Assembly: GCF_035582795.1 (NCBI RefSeq)
Contig: NC_134368.1
Span: 34,842,501-34,906,500 of the forward strand
From: Mycteria americana
Taxonomy: Eukaryota; Chordata; Aves; Ciconiiformes; Ciconiidae
Direction of reading: 5' to 3'
DNA length: 64,000 bases
A model generated the notes under the pieces. The model was not told where the DNA came from. It saw only the letters and a program-made list of their open reading frames with translations, and did not search any database. Positions 39,401-52,152 of this stretch are shown here, in pieces. The translations under genes were made by a program, and so were the position numbers. Within the stretch, counting starts at the first letter, position 1. Every line of letters begins with the position of its first letter.

Positions 39401-42400
39401 TCCTGGTTTTCAGTCATGCTGAACTGGAGCTGATGTTTAAATAACCACAAGGGCACTAACTTGATGAATGACTTGGTCAGAGTAGAGAGAGAGGAAGAGA
39501 CCTGTGAAAAAAGTGCCTAGAGATGCTAGCTGGCTCTCTCTGTAGGTGGGACTATTTGATGTGATAAAGAGATGATGGTTGACAACACATTTCTGTGGCA
39601 CCCCATAGCAAATTAGAGGAGAAATTGGAGGAGCTCTCCAAACAAGATGCTGGCAGATGAGTCAGAGAAGCTGGAAAAGGAGTGGGAGATAATCTATCTA
39701 TCAGAGACAGCGAACAGGGAATGGAGACTTTCAGTCTTGAGTGCAGGATGAAATGCAGCCAGCACCATGCATTCTTACTTTTTTCTATTACAGATTGGGT
39801 TTTTGCCTTTTTTTTTTCTTTAAAGGAAAACACCTTTTCTTCTAAAAGTCCTCCTTAAGATCTTTCTGTTAAAGGAACGATCTGTGGGAAAGAAATGAAG
39901 GTGAAGATAAAATTCCAAGAAGACACTTGCATAGACCTATCTAAAAGTGTTTCTTGCCAGGGAACAAGTGCTCCTGAGCCTTTAAGGGCTATGCCTCTGC
40001 AACAGCTCCAAGATGTGCTTGCCTTCAGCTATATAAACAGTGGTTAACAGGGGTCTGCAGAATAATTATTGGCACTAAGACTTATTTAAGGGAAACTAAT
40101 AGAATGGAAAGGTTACACAACCAGTTTCTTTTCCTACTTTTCAGTGTTTGCTAGCTCACTATAGACAATGTTTTGAAGAAATAAAATTTTGCTGAAGTAA
40201 AACTAATTCCATCCTTATCTGTAGCAGGTCAGCTGTTTAAAGGTGCTGAAGACTATTTGCTTCTGTGACTTTTCTGTGATTAAGGTACAAATAAATCATA
40301 TTGCTATTGCAGCATCTCCCCGATGTGAGGCTTGGATGTGAGATTAAGTTAGCACAGTTTAGCAAGCATCATTTGCACAGTGGTAAATGTGGACATGGGG
40401 ATGAATAGGCTCTTAGCCAGCAGCAAATACATGGTGATGTGACTTGTTCTGACAGGAGAGAATGCTAAGCTAACTTGCACATAGTTTGCCTATAGCAAAT
40501 GCAAAGTAATACACGCTGACAATTTCTGCAGACCAGCTGATGCATAGTAAGTTGTTAATAGGTGCTAACTTGGTGGTGCTTCTCAGCTCACGAGACAATG
40601 TCATGTAGTGTACCACACTGCTCTTTGCTTAGACCCTGTTCTATCAGTAATGGGATTTTTTTCTGGCCTTTCAATAGGCTTGTATGGGTTTCAGATCTCT
40701 GTGTATGTGAATGTGTATTGCATTAGACACACAGCACCTGAATATTGCAAGTTAGGCCAACGTTCATACTGTCTGGAATAGTCCTATTTAGAAGGAGGTA
40801 TGGTATATGCAATGGGGCAGAAACAACAGAGAAATGGGAGTAATTGTGATAAAGGTAGTGCATACTAAACAGAGACTTGCACCAACAAAATAGAGAGGAA
40901 AAGCTCGAAACTGGTTCTGTGTGGCAACAAGATGTCCTCATCTGAGCCTTACTGAGACAGGATGGAACAAAACAATGCTGTGAGGAAGCTGCATTGCAGC
41001 AGCCTATGGCAGGATTTAGCACTGATTACTCAAAAAGGAACTACTAAAGGTGAAAAGTCAGATAACCAGAGAATGAAAACCTTTTGTCTTCTCTTTCCCC
41101 ATCCTCTCTAATATGGACAGATGAATTCCAACATTAATGAAGGGACAGCATGTGCTTTTGATTTGGTGATTGAAACTGAATGCTGTTCTGTATGCGTGAA
41201 AGGTTACTGAATGGACAATAAGAGACTGGGGGAAAACAAGTAAAGAAAACACAAAACAAGCCTTTTCTGCATGTCATTTTTAAGCAATGGTATGTGTCCA
41301 ATGGGAGCAAGAAAATGAATGTAAATTTAGGATTTTTTCCCCTCCCGGGTGGTAACACAAGCCAAAGGGAAGAAGACAAGAAAACACGTATGGGATTTAG
41401 AGTGAAAATAATCCAATGGGAAAAAAAATTACAAATTTTCTTACTTGCAGTTAATGTGTTTTAGTCCTATTGCAGCACAGATCACTTAGAAGTCTTACCT
41501 GAACTCATGGCTGAACTGATCCTTATTTTCCTTAGAACAGGTCTGATGTATTATTTTTGCTTGCCTCAATACTTGTTCTAACTGACCAAAGAAACTTTGC
41601 TAGGGAAAACCCCACAACTTAAATGCAACCGCCTGGACGACCTTTGTTCTTGGCATAGTTCTAATGGCAGGACAGGCCTTACATAAGAAAATTTAGTCCT
41701 GTCTAGGGTTCAAGCCACTTGACTTTACAAATTGGACAAGATTACTGTTGAATCAGGTGCATCTGAAATAAGAACAACATTATTTTGTTGGAGAAGCGCA
41801 GGTAAATGAGAAAGGTCGTGCATGTATTATGTGTCTACAGCACTGTTCACCTGGGATGCAGTAGGCTTTATCTATGAAATTATGTTGTTGATATTTCATA
41901 CTGTAAAGACATTGTAAATAAAGTTATTAATAAGCCAGATAAATTTTGAATTAATATTTTAGATGTGTTATTTTGGCTATTGTGCAGTCTTAAGGATTAA
42001 TTGGAAGTAAAATTAACTGTAACAAAAAAGAAAAAGCCAAACATATAAAGTTACAAAATCATTAGCATTAACATTGTCTGGGCAATCTATTTCCTTCTTT
42101 GTTTTCACTTCAGTTCCTTTTTCTGATAGGCCAGTAGTCCTGGATAGTAGGAGGAAAATTTAAATTGGAGTAGGAACAAACATGTTAGTTTCTTCATTGC
42201 TAGCTACTTGCTTTCCCTTAGCTGAACTTAAGGCCAGCATGTAGATAAGCCACCAAGATGCAATGCTGGAATCTTTTGAAGGCAGAAGTCAGTTTATTTG
42301 CACAAGGGATTATAAAAGCATGTATGTTTTCTATTGTGACGAGCTTCTGAGTCAGAGCTGGAATGTGCAGCGGAAGAGTACTCATCCCTGCTGTCCCACA

Positions 42401-44600
42401 TGGCGCCCTCCTTAACCACAATCTCTTGCTCAGCCTCCTATTAGTGGGCATTTGTCAGTTTTTGTAATTTTCCAGTCTGAAATGCAAACTGTAGTAACAC
42501 ATAGCATTTTCTAAGCCCCGTGTATTACTAGAATTCTCCAAGGAATTCTTGTATGCCTGACTTTTTTGCCCTACTTTGTATGTATCACAGAAAACTGACT
42601 GAAATACCATACCATGCGCATTGACTTGTACTTCTGGATTTCATTTACCATTTACGATGAGCAGCTTGCAGTGTGTTTAAAATGGCTATAACAGGCAGTG
42701 TTCTTATTAAGAGTTACTGATCCTGTCTGTCTCTGTGAATATTGGTATAATGGATGGTGGTGCCAACTAGAGCTGATTACTTCCTGCTCTTCAGCACTGC
42801 CATCTCTGTGGAAGTTGAAGCTGCAGACTTCCTTAATTAATCGTGCCAGTCTAGAAACTGAAGACAATAAGGGCTAAGTATAGTGGAGCCTTCTGCTATA
42901 GTCAGCACTTCTTTCCTTTAAATACACAGCTTGGATGTAAGCTAGCAAAGGTAATCTTTCAGGGAGAACTCTGGTCATTTTAAATACAGGGTATCTGAAA
43001 TACTTGCACAGTACACCTCTCCCAGACTGAATTCATTGCTGTGGAAAATGCTTCTGAAATGGAGCCATTCTGCTACTTTAAATCAGTATGCAGACAGTGC
43101 ACAAAAGCCTTAACCTCTCTTCCTATGTTGTATATAGTTTAGGAACTGCTGCTAGTAAGGTTTTATCCAAGTGAAAAACCTGAAGATTCCTGGTTATAGG
43201 TAGAGATCAGACAGAACCAGTAGCCTAGCCTAGTAATAGAATAAAACATAGTCCTTGAATTACATGTTTCCTGAGGAGGTTTCAAAGTGCTCTGTAAAAT
43301 CGTTAAATCTTATTTCTCTCATACATGAGGACACTATCAAAGAGTTCAGTGACTTGCTACGTGATACAGAGAAAATCAGAAGTGATCGGGGAAAGCATTC
43401 ATTCTCATTCTTACATCTACAAATTCTAGGTTTTACTTCTTAAACTGAAAATGCATACATTTGGTTTTTATTCTTCTTCATATTAAGAAAATGAGATCCA
43501 AGGGTTAGAAGGGTTCTAGATTTTCCCTGCCTTTCAAAATCTGTATGTCCCAGAGAAGGGATTTTAATTTTGGTCACTCGTTCTCTTCCCACTGTGATTG
43601 GACTCCTTGATGGTAAAATAGGCAGTGAAATAAACAGTACTGCAGTGCTTTTTTCTTTCAGAGAATAATATAGGCTTTGCTTAAAATATTTATTTTTATC
43701 AAATAATCTAAGAAATGCATTTGTAGCTGAAGATTTTTGTCATAACATTTCCAAGAAGCAGTCTGCTGAAACTTCTTTGTTTTTAATGAGTAAGCATAAA
43801 TACACCCCAATGAAGGCTTTCTCTGGTATCACATCAGAGTTCCTTGTATTTAAATTAGTGGGTCAGCAAGAAAGGACACTGGAACCTTTTATTAGCAGCT
43901 GACTTCTCTTGAGTCTCATTTTACATTTTTGGTTCCAGCACTATTCAACTGAAAGGAGATACTGTAGGTAAAAAAAAAAGAAAGGGGAGGTGAATAACAG
44001 AGACAAGGCAGCTGCCAGACATCAGCTTCCACTGCATTCTTCAAAAATATCTGTATCCTCACTGATACTATAAAGAACCATAACGCAGCATGTTTCCTTG
44101 TGAAACAGGTAGTCTTTTGTATTCTCTGGTAAGAACTTTTAATGAGCAAAGTCTATGATACAGAGTTCAGTATTTTTTTAAAGCTGTCTTAGATGAAGAG
44201 GCTGCCCATCAAGTAAGAAATAAAGGCAAATATCCTTATAAATTATATTTCATCTGCTGAAATCATTATGGTAGCGCTGTTCTCTAAGGAAGTCCATATT
44301 TTCCCTACAGTCACTTTGTGATGTACCAGAAGACCTCAAAAGTGAATTTAATAACATTATTATTTCTGTCAGGAACTCTTCCTGTGTTGGACAGCCTGAT
44401 GCTCATTCCTCATCCTTAGTGACAGTGTTCTTTGAAAAGCTGCAGGATATCGTAATTTCTCTCAAATTTTGGTTTTGAGAGTTAATTAGTGTACAAATGA
44501 CAGAGGCATTGAGAGACCTACATAGAGAATGTATAGCCTGTTACCACATGCATCAACAAGTAAGTCTGAGATGTCATGGGCAATCTCTTCCTTGCTTTCT

Positions 44601-44664
44601 AGCTCTAGCTCTTTCCAGCTCTAGCTGGAAAGCTCTAGCTGGAAAGCCCTTTCCAGCTCTAGCT
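44601..44664 (+). repeat. Clustered inverted repeats of CTTTCCAGCT
   Basis: Four copies of a 10-mer occur in alternating orientation: CTTTCCAGCT at 44,611-44,620, its reverse complement at 44,623-44,632 and 44,637-44,646, and the forward form again at 44,649-44,658. Spacers are 2, 4 and 2 bp, and AGCTCTAGCT words flank the cluster. Confidence 0.95.
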
Positions 44665-45948
44665 TTTGTTGTTCTGGTAACACGGGAGAAGGTTGTTGAT
44701 CATTCGTATATGATGAATTACAGAGTACATACAGACTTATAGGGCTACACTCCCTGTAGAATGCTATATGCTGATACCTTTTTAATGAGAAAGTAGAATA
44801 ATAGAAAGGATTTGTTGTTAAAGCTGTGTTTTCTCTGGGATACAATGTAAACAACCTGCTTGAGGAGCAGATGACAGGCCTAATTCACGCCCAGTGTAAC
44901 TCTACTGGACTCAGTTGATCTGCGTGATATTAATTTTGTACATTCTTTGGGGGAGAGAAAAAAAAAGAAGTTGAGAATTACATAGCTGGGAAGGTGTCCA
45001 GTTAGTATCTTATATATGAAACTTTTATGACAGGTTTAGAGGCTCAAGTGCTTTAGTTTAATATTGGGGAGTTAAAGAGAAATATAAAGTAGAATTTAAA
45101 GTTATTGTCATGGATTGCAAATATTAATGACTTCTTTTTTCAAGTTGTGTAAACATAAAAAGGAAGCCCTTCCCTTCCTTCAATACTCTAGAATTTTTTC
45201 CTTAGAAAATTGAGGTTAAGAGTGACTTGTGTTCTTCCAGAAGGGTGTGATTTTTCTGTTTTCTTTTTTCTTTACTGAGTCAGAGGGGTAGTGAAACCAA
45301 CTCAGAAGCTGTTAAGGCCCTTGTTAGGAAGAGTCAGTAAGAGGAATAGATGAGAACTGTGCTCAGATCTTTAATTAAGCATGCTGCATAACAGAGGTAG
45401 AGAGGATTCAGTGACAGAGGACTGGAACAATTTGAATTAGCGTTATTTCAAAAACTTTCAAGGGATATTTAAAATAAGTCATTCAAAGTTATTAGAAAGT
45501 AAGAAAATGGAGATGCATTACAATCATTAAAATCCCCTTCATCACAAGATAAAATGTTTGTACATCTTGCAAGTGTTAATAATTCTAACTTAGATAGTAG
45601 CCTATAGAGTGAGACTTGCAAGACTTTCTAGCAATTACATGCAGCATGAATTTTACATTTGCTGAGTACCACATGAATAACCCACTGATTTCAGGGAGTG
45701 CTTTTCCCAGATGGGTGTATGGCACCTTGGCAGGAGATGGATTTCCTGCTGTCCCTGCAGAGAATTCACTATGGCACAAGCACTTATTTCATCCTGCTGG
45801 TGCCACGATTGTTCACAAAATCTCAGTTTCCTGATCATGAGAAACATTCAAATGCTTTATTATTTGTGTTATGATATAAAGGTGGACCTCACTCCAGTAA
45901 AGTTCCCTTGAATTTCAGGGTAGTTGAGATGTGAAAAATAGAAAGACA

Positions 45949-46553
45949 TGTCCTGGTTTCAGCTGGGATAGAGTTAATTTTCTTCCTAGTAGCTGCTATA
46001 GTGCTGTGTTTTGGATTTTAGTATGAGAATAATGTTGATAACACACTGATGTTTTAGTTGTTGCTAAGTAATGCTTACACTAGTCAAGGACTTCTCAGCT
46101 TCCCATGCTCTGCCAGGCGCACAAGAAACTGGGAGGGGGCACAGCCAAGATGGTTGATCCAAACTGGCCAAAGGGCTATTCCATACCATATGATGTCATG
46201 CTCAGTATAGAAACTGGGGGGAGTTAGCTGGAGGGAGCAATCGCTGCTTGGGGACTGGCTGGGTGTCGGTCAGCAGGTGGTGAGCAGTTGTATCACTTAT
46301 TTTTTCCTGGGTTTTGTTCCTCTCTTGCTCTCTTGTTGTTTTCCTTTTCATTACTACTACTACTACTACTACTACTACTATTATTATTATTATTATTATT
46401 ATTATTATCGTTATGTTCCAATTATTAAACTATTCTTATCTCAACCCACGAGTCTTCTTACTTTTGCTCTTCAGATTCTCCCCCATCCCACCGGGGGGCG
46501 AGGGTGAGCGAGCAGCTGTGTGGTGCTTAATTACCAACTGGGGCTAAACCACA
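45949..46553 (+). mobile_element. Solo LTR of an avian endogenous retrovirus (ERVL-like)
   Basis: A 605-bp LTR starts TGTCCTGGTTTCAGCTGGG and ends GGGGCTAAACCACA, so it has TG...CA ends. It matches a family I recognise as abundant in birds: tagagttaattttcttcc, gctaagtaatgcttacac, agtcaaggacttctcagc, gggagggggcacagcc, ccataccatatgatgtcatg, tcttatctcaacccacgag and ctcccccatcccac are all present. A polyadenylation hexamer ATTAAA lies at 46424-46429. Flanking 5-mers agaca (45944-45948) and agaga (46554-46558) look like a target-site duplication with one change; 5 bp suits the ERVL class. No internal viral genes are present on either side, so it is a solo LTR left by recombination. Confidence 0.9.
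46351..46409 (+). repeat. (TAC)n-(TAT)n microsatellite inside the LTR
   Basis: About nine TAC units pass directly into about ten TAT units. Other copies of this LTR that I recall have a shorter ATT run here, so this stretch appears expanded. It produces spurious poly-Tyr, poly-Thr and poly-Ile open frames. Confidence 0.95.
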
Positions 46554-49500
46554 AGAGATCCCATCAGGGAGGAGTAGTAGAGGAATCATAGCAGGAATAC
46601 AGTAGTGCAGATATGTTAGTTCAGGTAGTGTTCGGACCTTTCACAGTTTTGTTTCGGTTTGCTAATCCACAGAAGATATGAATTACTGTTACAATGCAAG
46701 GCTTTTTAAATTAAAGAGACCGCAATTTAACTGCCTAAATGTTCCATACCTCAAGATAATTAGATGCTGTGAATTTCCATAGGCTTTAGGTAACCATAGG
46801 AACTCATGTATGATTTCAAAAGTGAGTTAAGGACTAAATTCACTTAATCATTTTTGACTTGTTTTCTATCATTTAATAATTAACTTAATTGGGAGAAACG
46901 TTTGTACTAGTTTACAAATGTGGTATTGCCTAAGAACATACATGTACAGAGCACCATCTAGTGCAGGATATCACTAACATAAAAGCCTTTCTGCTCATAT
47001 GTCACTTGTCTGTGTTCAGCTAATTTAATATGAACTATCATGTTACAGAAAGTGCCAGCCCAGTGGCTCCTGTGGCAATGTAATTTAGCAATTACATGGG
47101 AGACCATGGATTGAAAATTACTTGGGACTTTTTGCAAGGACAACAAAACTGGATGCACTGAAATTCAGGTAATCATTTGTGAGAACCATATACTTTTAAG
47201 AGGAATCTGCTTATCTTGCTGCCCACAGTCTTGGGTGATATATTCATTAAATAATTCAATCCAACCTGTTTATAAACTAGGTTGGACACTGATTTTCACA
47301 ATAGATTTAGAGACCCAACTGCTATTTAGGTGCCTTAAGTATACCATTTAGCCGCTCAGACCCTTTGCTCAGCTTCTGCAGAACCTTAGAGCTACCCAGG
47401 TTCCTTAAGCCAGGCGTTCATAGGTATGTAAAACACGACTAACAGGCAAGATTAAAGATGTGACTGTCGTTAAGAAGGGAAGAAAAGAAGAAAGGAAGGA
47501 AGCTTAGATTCTATTGGAGACAGGTAAAAGAAACTCATACACAGGCATTTACGAGTTGCTGAGGAAGGACGGAAAAAGGCGAGCTACAGGGTTATTTTTG
47601 CAAAGGCCATATTTTGGTTCTTCTGCAAGCAAACAAACATACGAATTTGGCTCCAGAGTTGTTTAATCAATATTTGGATATCAACGTTATGTTTCTGATG
47701 CAATCTATTTAGCATTAGGGTAGGATTAAGAGGAACTTAGTTAACTGAAGATGTAGCAATGACAAGCTGGATTTCATCCTGCACTAAACAAAGGTTAAGA
47801 TGGCCCTTGGGTACTTGGAAAAGATGATTTTTGGATGAACACTATGTATTCAACAAAAAACTAATTAAGCATCAAAGAGCCACTATCACTGTAAAGTTTT
47901 ACATTTTCTTTAAAGAAACACTTTAACAGAAAATGATAACTTTTCTCTCTCTGAGCGTACATTGCATATGGATTTTGGCTGAATGCTTGAAACCTTGCCG
48001 ATTTCCCAATTCTCAGACCTACTCTGAGAAAACAGCAAGCATATGCTCATATTCATTTCAAAGTACCTCCTGGTTTTGAATAGCTTTTTTTTTGCTTTCT
48101 AAGTTGACCGCTTAATAGACAATTTAAAAAAAACAAGACAGAAATAAGTGGAAATTTTTGAAAATTCAGATACAGAATACTGCCCTGGATACTTTTTCGG
48201 CTCTTTCTACCTCTTTTACAACTGCCAAAGAGAACCTACTACTGAAGAAAAAGCTGCATTTTCATTCTTTTTGAGCTAATGAGGAGTAAACTAAAGAAAC
48301 ATGATAGGAATGTTCACCTGGTTTGATTCCCCTTTCTGGCTATACCATTTTGCTAACAGCGAGGAGAAGTAGCTTTGACAGAACAAAATGTTATACTTAC
48401 AAAAGGGGTTCAAGAATTGGCATCAGGACTAACAGTTTTGGGAATGGTGGGGAGAGGTAGGCTCTAGCTAGGCAGTAGAGGTGAAGAGAAGAGTCTCCAC
48501 TGGAAAGCAGCAGGCCAGACTGCGGTACCTCAGCTCTGTCAATGCATACTAGACATTCTAGGGAAAACAAATGTTGTAGCATATAAGGCTCTTTTACTGC
48601 TCATTTAATTCACCTGGGCTTGTGGTTTCCATTCTTTTAATCTCCAAAATGTTTAGCAAATGGAAGAAAACAGAAATAGACAACTGAAAATATAAAGGTG
48701 TTTCCCTTGAACAAATACTACAAAAAGATGCATTTTTGATTACACATTGCTGGTAGCTATCATTATGCTCTTTATTAAATCATGCCTGACAAAACATTTT
48801 CCTTGTTATTTCCTTGATTCTTATTCTTCTTCTGTTGGGTTATATGATTTGTATCACATGGTATGTATTCATTTTCAGCTATTTGGGAGTTATGTTGTTC
48901 TGTCTAATGCCTGAACAAATAAACTGGCCTTTGTTCTGCTATCTTGTAAGAATAAAGACTACCTTAAAACTTGTTCATACCTGTTGAGGAAATAAATTAA
49001 TACAAACAGGCAAGCCAGGCAGAGAAAAGAATTCTCTTCCAAGCTGTACACTCTTGTCTAGTAGCTATTTAAACTTGCCTTTTGAAAATAAAGGGTTTGC
49101 TTATTTGAGAACAGTTATATGACCATTTTGAGTTACAACACTTCCACATGTTTTTCATGTAGCCAAAAAGATTTATTACATAAAGAAAGGCCATAGAAAG
49201 ATGGTGGGAATTAAATACTGTATTTGCATATCGCTAGCAGTATGCTAGATGCTTTTAAGACAGCTAGGATATCAAAGTCCTTGTTCTGAAGAGCATTCAG
49301 TCCAAATAAACATATAAATACATTGTAAGATGTACAAAGAAAGATTTGATCCTCCTTCATTTTATGATTTCCAAGAGAGAAAAGGAGTAAAATTTTACAT
49401 GACAATGTAAGAGCACCCTAACTCTGCTGAAAGACTTCACTAGCGTTCTTGTAAGTAAAGAGGATTTATGCTGCAGCAAACAAAAAAATTACTGCAGATT

Positions 49501-51680
49501 TTTTGAGCACAATCTGTACATGTTAAGAGTCTTTTTTGTGTGCTAGAGATCCAACTTTGCTGTACTTAAATCCTCCATGTCTTTTATTTAAATTGTGTGG
49601 AATGTGATCTCTCTTGATACTCTCCAAATACATGAGCTAATCTTTCCATTTTCCTGTGAAAAACTAAGGGTGTTTTTACAATTTATACATAATGTCATCC
49701 ACGTTTTTACAAAGAATTAAATCCTTCTCCTCTTAGCGTAGTAAAAGAATTTGAAAATCGTGATGGGAAACACTGTACTTAACAGCATCTTTTTAAACTA
49801 CTCCAAAACTTCCATTGTATTATTAGTGACCCATACCTACAGACCTACTCATAGAGTTACACAGGAACCCATTTTAAATTCTGTAATAAAATTGGATAAA
49901 AGTACATATCAGATGTTCTGTTTTAATGTTGAATACTGAATATATATCTGTATATAAGTATATACATATATACATACACACACATGCAGAGGCTGGTATG
50001 CCTTCCTGTCAGATACAGAATTTAATTTGGTTTAACTGATTAAACAAGGTTCCAAATAAGCAGCTGTAGAGCTATTCATTGATCCTCTCGTGCAGGAGTA
50101 CAGGGATGTGCTAAAGGCTATAAATCTCTAGCAGAGTATCTATTGATACATCATGAAAAAGATTGGATTGTCTAGAATACCTGCTATTACCACAAAAAGC
50201 ACATACCTCAAAACCTCTATACCACAGATTTTTATCAGCACCATTTTTACATGATAATGTTATTTTTAGCTGTCTGAACCCCATTTTTTTCTCTATTTAA
50301 TTCCCTTGTTTTGTTTAGGTGTAATCTGATTTATCTTATTGAGTGAGATAGTTTCATATGAACCTCTCTTTTTTTCCCCTCAGTTATTCTACACATCCTC
50401 CCTCCTTTATTCCATGCAATTCTTTCACGGATTCTTGCCAAACTTTTGGTTTTGGAGGATGGAAATGGAAGGAAAAATGGCCATGCAGGGAGTTATCATT
50501 CAGCTGACCTGTATTCATATCAATATAGTTATAAATTGACTGACAGATTGCCAAAAGCTAGTTTCAATTATGTTAAGCTTGACTGAAACTGGCTGCCAGC
50601 TTCAAAAACTGTATTTGGACAGAGGGAAAGAGACTGGCAGTCCAACCACAAAAGCAAAATTATTTTAGGAAAGCAGGGAAATAAAAGTGCCCAAGTTTGT
50701 CTCAGATCCATGTGTTTTTTAAAATCTTCATTTGCATCTGCTCAGCAGAAATGGATTACATTTCATTAGATAGCTTTCTAGAATGTGTTCCTATCTTCTC
50801 CATGGCAGCAAGCACTAACTAGCAATTCTTGTTATTACTGGCTATTAGAGTCTATTGAGGTGCTAGGCACAAAAGCCGGGGTAGGCAGAGTCTGTGTTAC
50901 GATTTTTCTTGTACATCTGCAGCTTGAGAGGGGGGAAAGCTCAGGAAGCCAAGACAAGGACACAGGAAAAGGAGAAGATAATAGGCTTAGAAGCAGAACC
51001 ACTTTGAAGTGACTGAACAGGGCATTTGAATTTGGAGACTACCAGATACATAAAGAAGGTAAAGATTTATAGAGTCAAGCACTAAGAACCTCTAAAATGC
51101 CAGATTTTAGTTGCACATGAAATACACTTCCCTCTGCACATGCATTATGATAGCCTATGTTCAAAGTGTAGCTCACGTTAAAATTAGTTGCAGCTTTTGT
51201 TATTTAGCCTTTTGGTAAACTCCAAGTGTCAATACATTAAAGTCCAGGTTTTGTTACCGAATGTTACCAAAAAAAAAAAGAAAGGCATAATGGTTACCAA
51301 GAAGAAGAAAGGCGTAATTACTGACCATCTAAAAATGTTAGATTGAAATGATGTGACCAGCCCTAGAAATGCTTCAGCAACAACAGACAATCCACTTCTG
51401 TATGCTGGATTCAATTGATTCTAGCCTGGTAGCATCCCTTCTCTTCCTTCAGTTCCCTGCCTCATTCTTTTTACTTTTTATGTATGCTATGTACACAACA
51501 CAGGCAACAAATAAATCAGAGGAATTTACAGGCAACTCACTTCTAAAGCCTTGAATCATTCCAAAGAAAGTATGTTCCATCCACTGAGTAAACCAGCCTT
51601 ATGCTTGTATTTAAATAGTTTTTTGGTTGTGATATGTACAATTCATTTTGATTTTTGAGACAACACAGTGACAATACTGT
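46554..51680. other. Intergenic sequence between the solo LTR and the FGL1 3' end
   Basis: No gene or recognised transposon was found. A purine-rich patch lies near 47,475-47,500 and a TATA/CACA simple repeat near 49,940-49,985. The rest is unique AT-rich DNA. Confidence 0.7.
49940..49985 (+). repeat. TATA/CACA simple repeat
   Basis: Alternating purine-pyrimidine DNA: tatatatctgtatataag, then tatacatatatacatac and acacaca. It may vary in length between individuals. Confidence 0.75.
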
Positions 51681-51686
51681 TTTATT
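51681..51686 (-). terminator. Candidate FGL1 polyadenylation signal AATAAA
   Basis: The plus strand reads tttatt here, which is AATAAA in the sense of FGL1. It is the nearest canonical hexamer downstream of the stop codon. Use is not proven. Confidence 0.45.
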
Positions 51687-51992
51687 TAAAAGGTGAAAGG
51701 ATTTGTAGTTACTGCAGAAGCCAAAAATTCTCCATGTTGATGAAGATGTCCTTATTCCTAGGTGAGCACCTGCCTTTAAAAAAAAATCCTGTACACATAT
51801 TAGCACTAGTATTTGTACCTACAGATTCATAGGCCAGATTGTCTTCTCATTTACATCTCATAAAACTACTGGGTACAGAGGAATTATTCCAGATTTATAT
51901 ATGCATAGATGAGAAGCAAAGATCTGCCCATCTGTTTTAATTTGTATTGATTTGCTAAAAGATTAACTAGATAAATCGTCTTAATATAATAC
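51681..51992 (-). other. FGL1: Probable FGL1 3' untranslated region
   Basis: Downstream of the TAA stop, the first canonical AATAAA on the minus strand is at 51681-51686, about 310 nt past the stop. A weaker ATTAAA lies at 51936-51941, only about 50 nt past the stop. The end of the transcript is inferred from these signals alone. Confidence 0.5.
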
Positions 51993-52152
51993 TTAAACAA
52001 TATTAGGTTCAAAGTCTGCTGGTCTGACCTTCATGACAACGGATTTCAGAGAATACCACCACCCATGCCAAGTGTACCAAACAATCCCGTTGTCTGTCTT
52101 TGCAGCGTAGGGGCCTTTGTAGTACAAACCGTTCAAGTTGGCAGAGTGACAC
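51993..52152 (-). CDS. FGL1: FGL1 last coding exon and stop
   Basis: The acceptor is ACGTTTCCACCAG; the first base completes an Arg codon with the previous exon. The exon encodes [15 protein letters not shown], then [19 protein letters not shown], and ends [11 protein letters not shown] with TAA at 51993-51995. This is the polymerisation-pocket end of the fibrinogen domain. Human FGL1 ends IRPNDFIPNVI, so the length is as expected. Confidence 0.96.

Larger units (their letters stand above)
34346..45948. other. Intergenic sequence between the CpG island and the solo LTR
   Basis: No gene or recognised transposon was found. Contents include a purine-only tract (36,449-36,490), a T-run (37,746-37,761), a locally duplicated word taataaggaaagt (38,657-38,690) and an inverted-repeat cluster (44,601-44,664). 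Regulatory elements for either neighbour may be present but cannot be identified by eye. Confidence 0.7.

Noticed and set aside
46277..46547. Open frames with poly-Tyr, poly-Thr and poly-Ile
   Set aside because: They come from the (TAC)n(TAT)n microsatellite inside the solo LTR.
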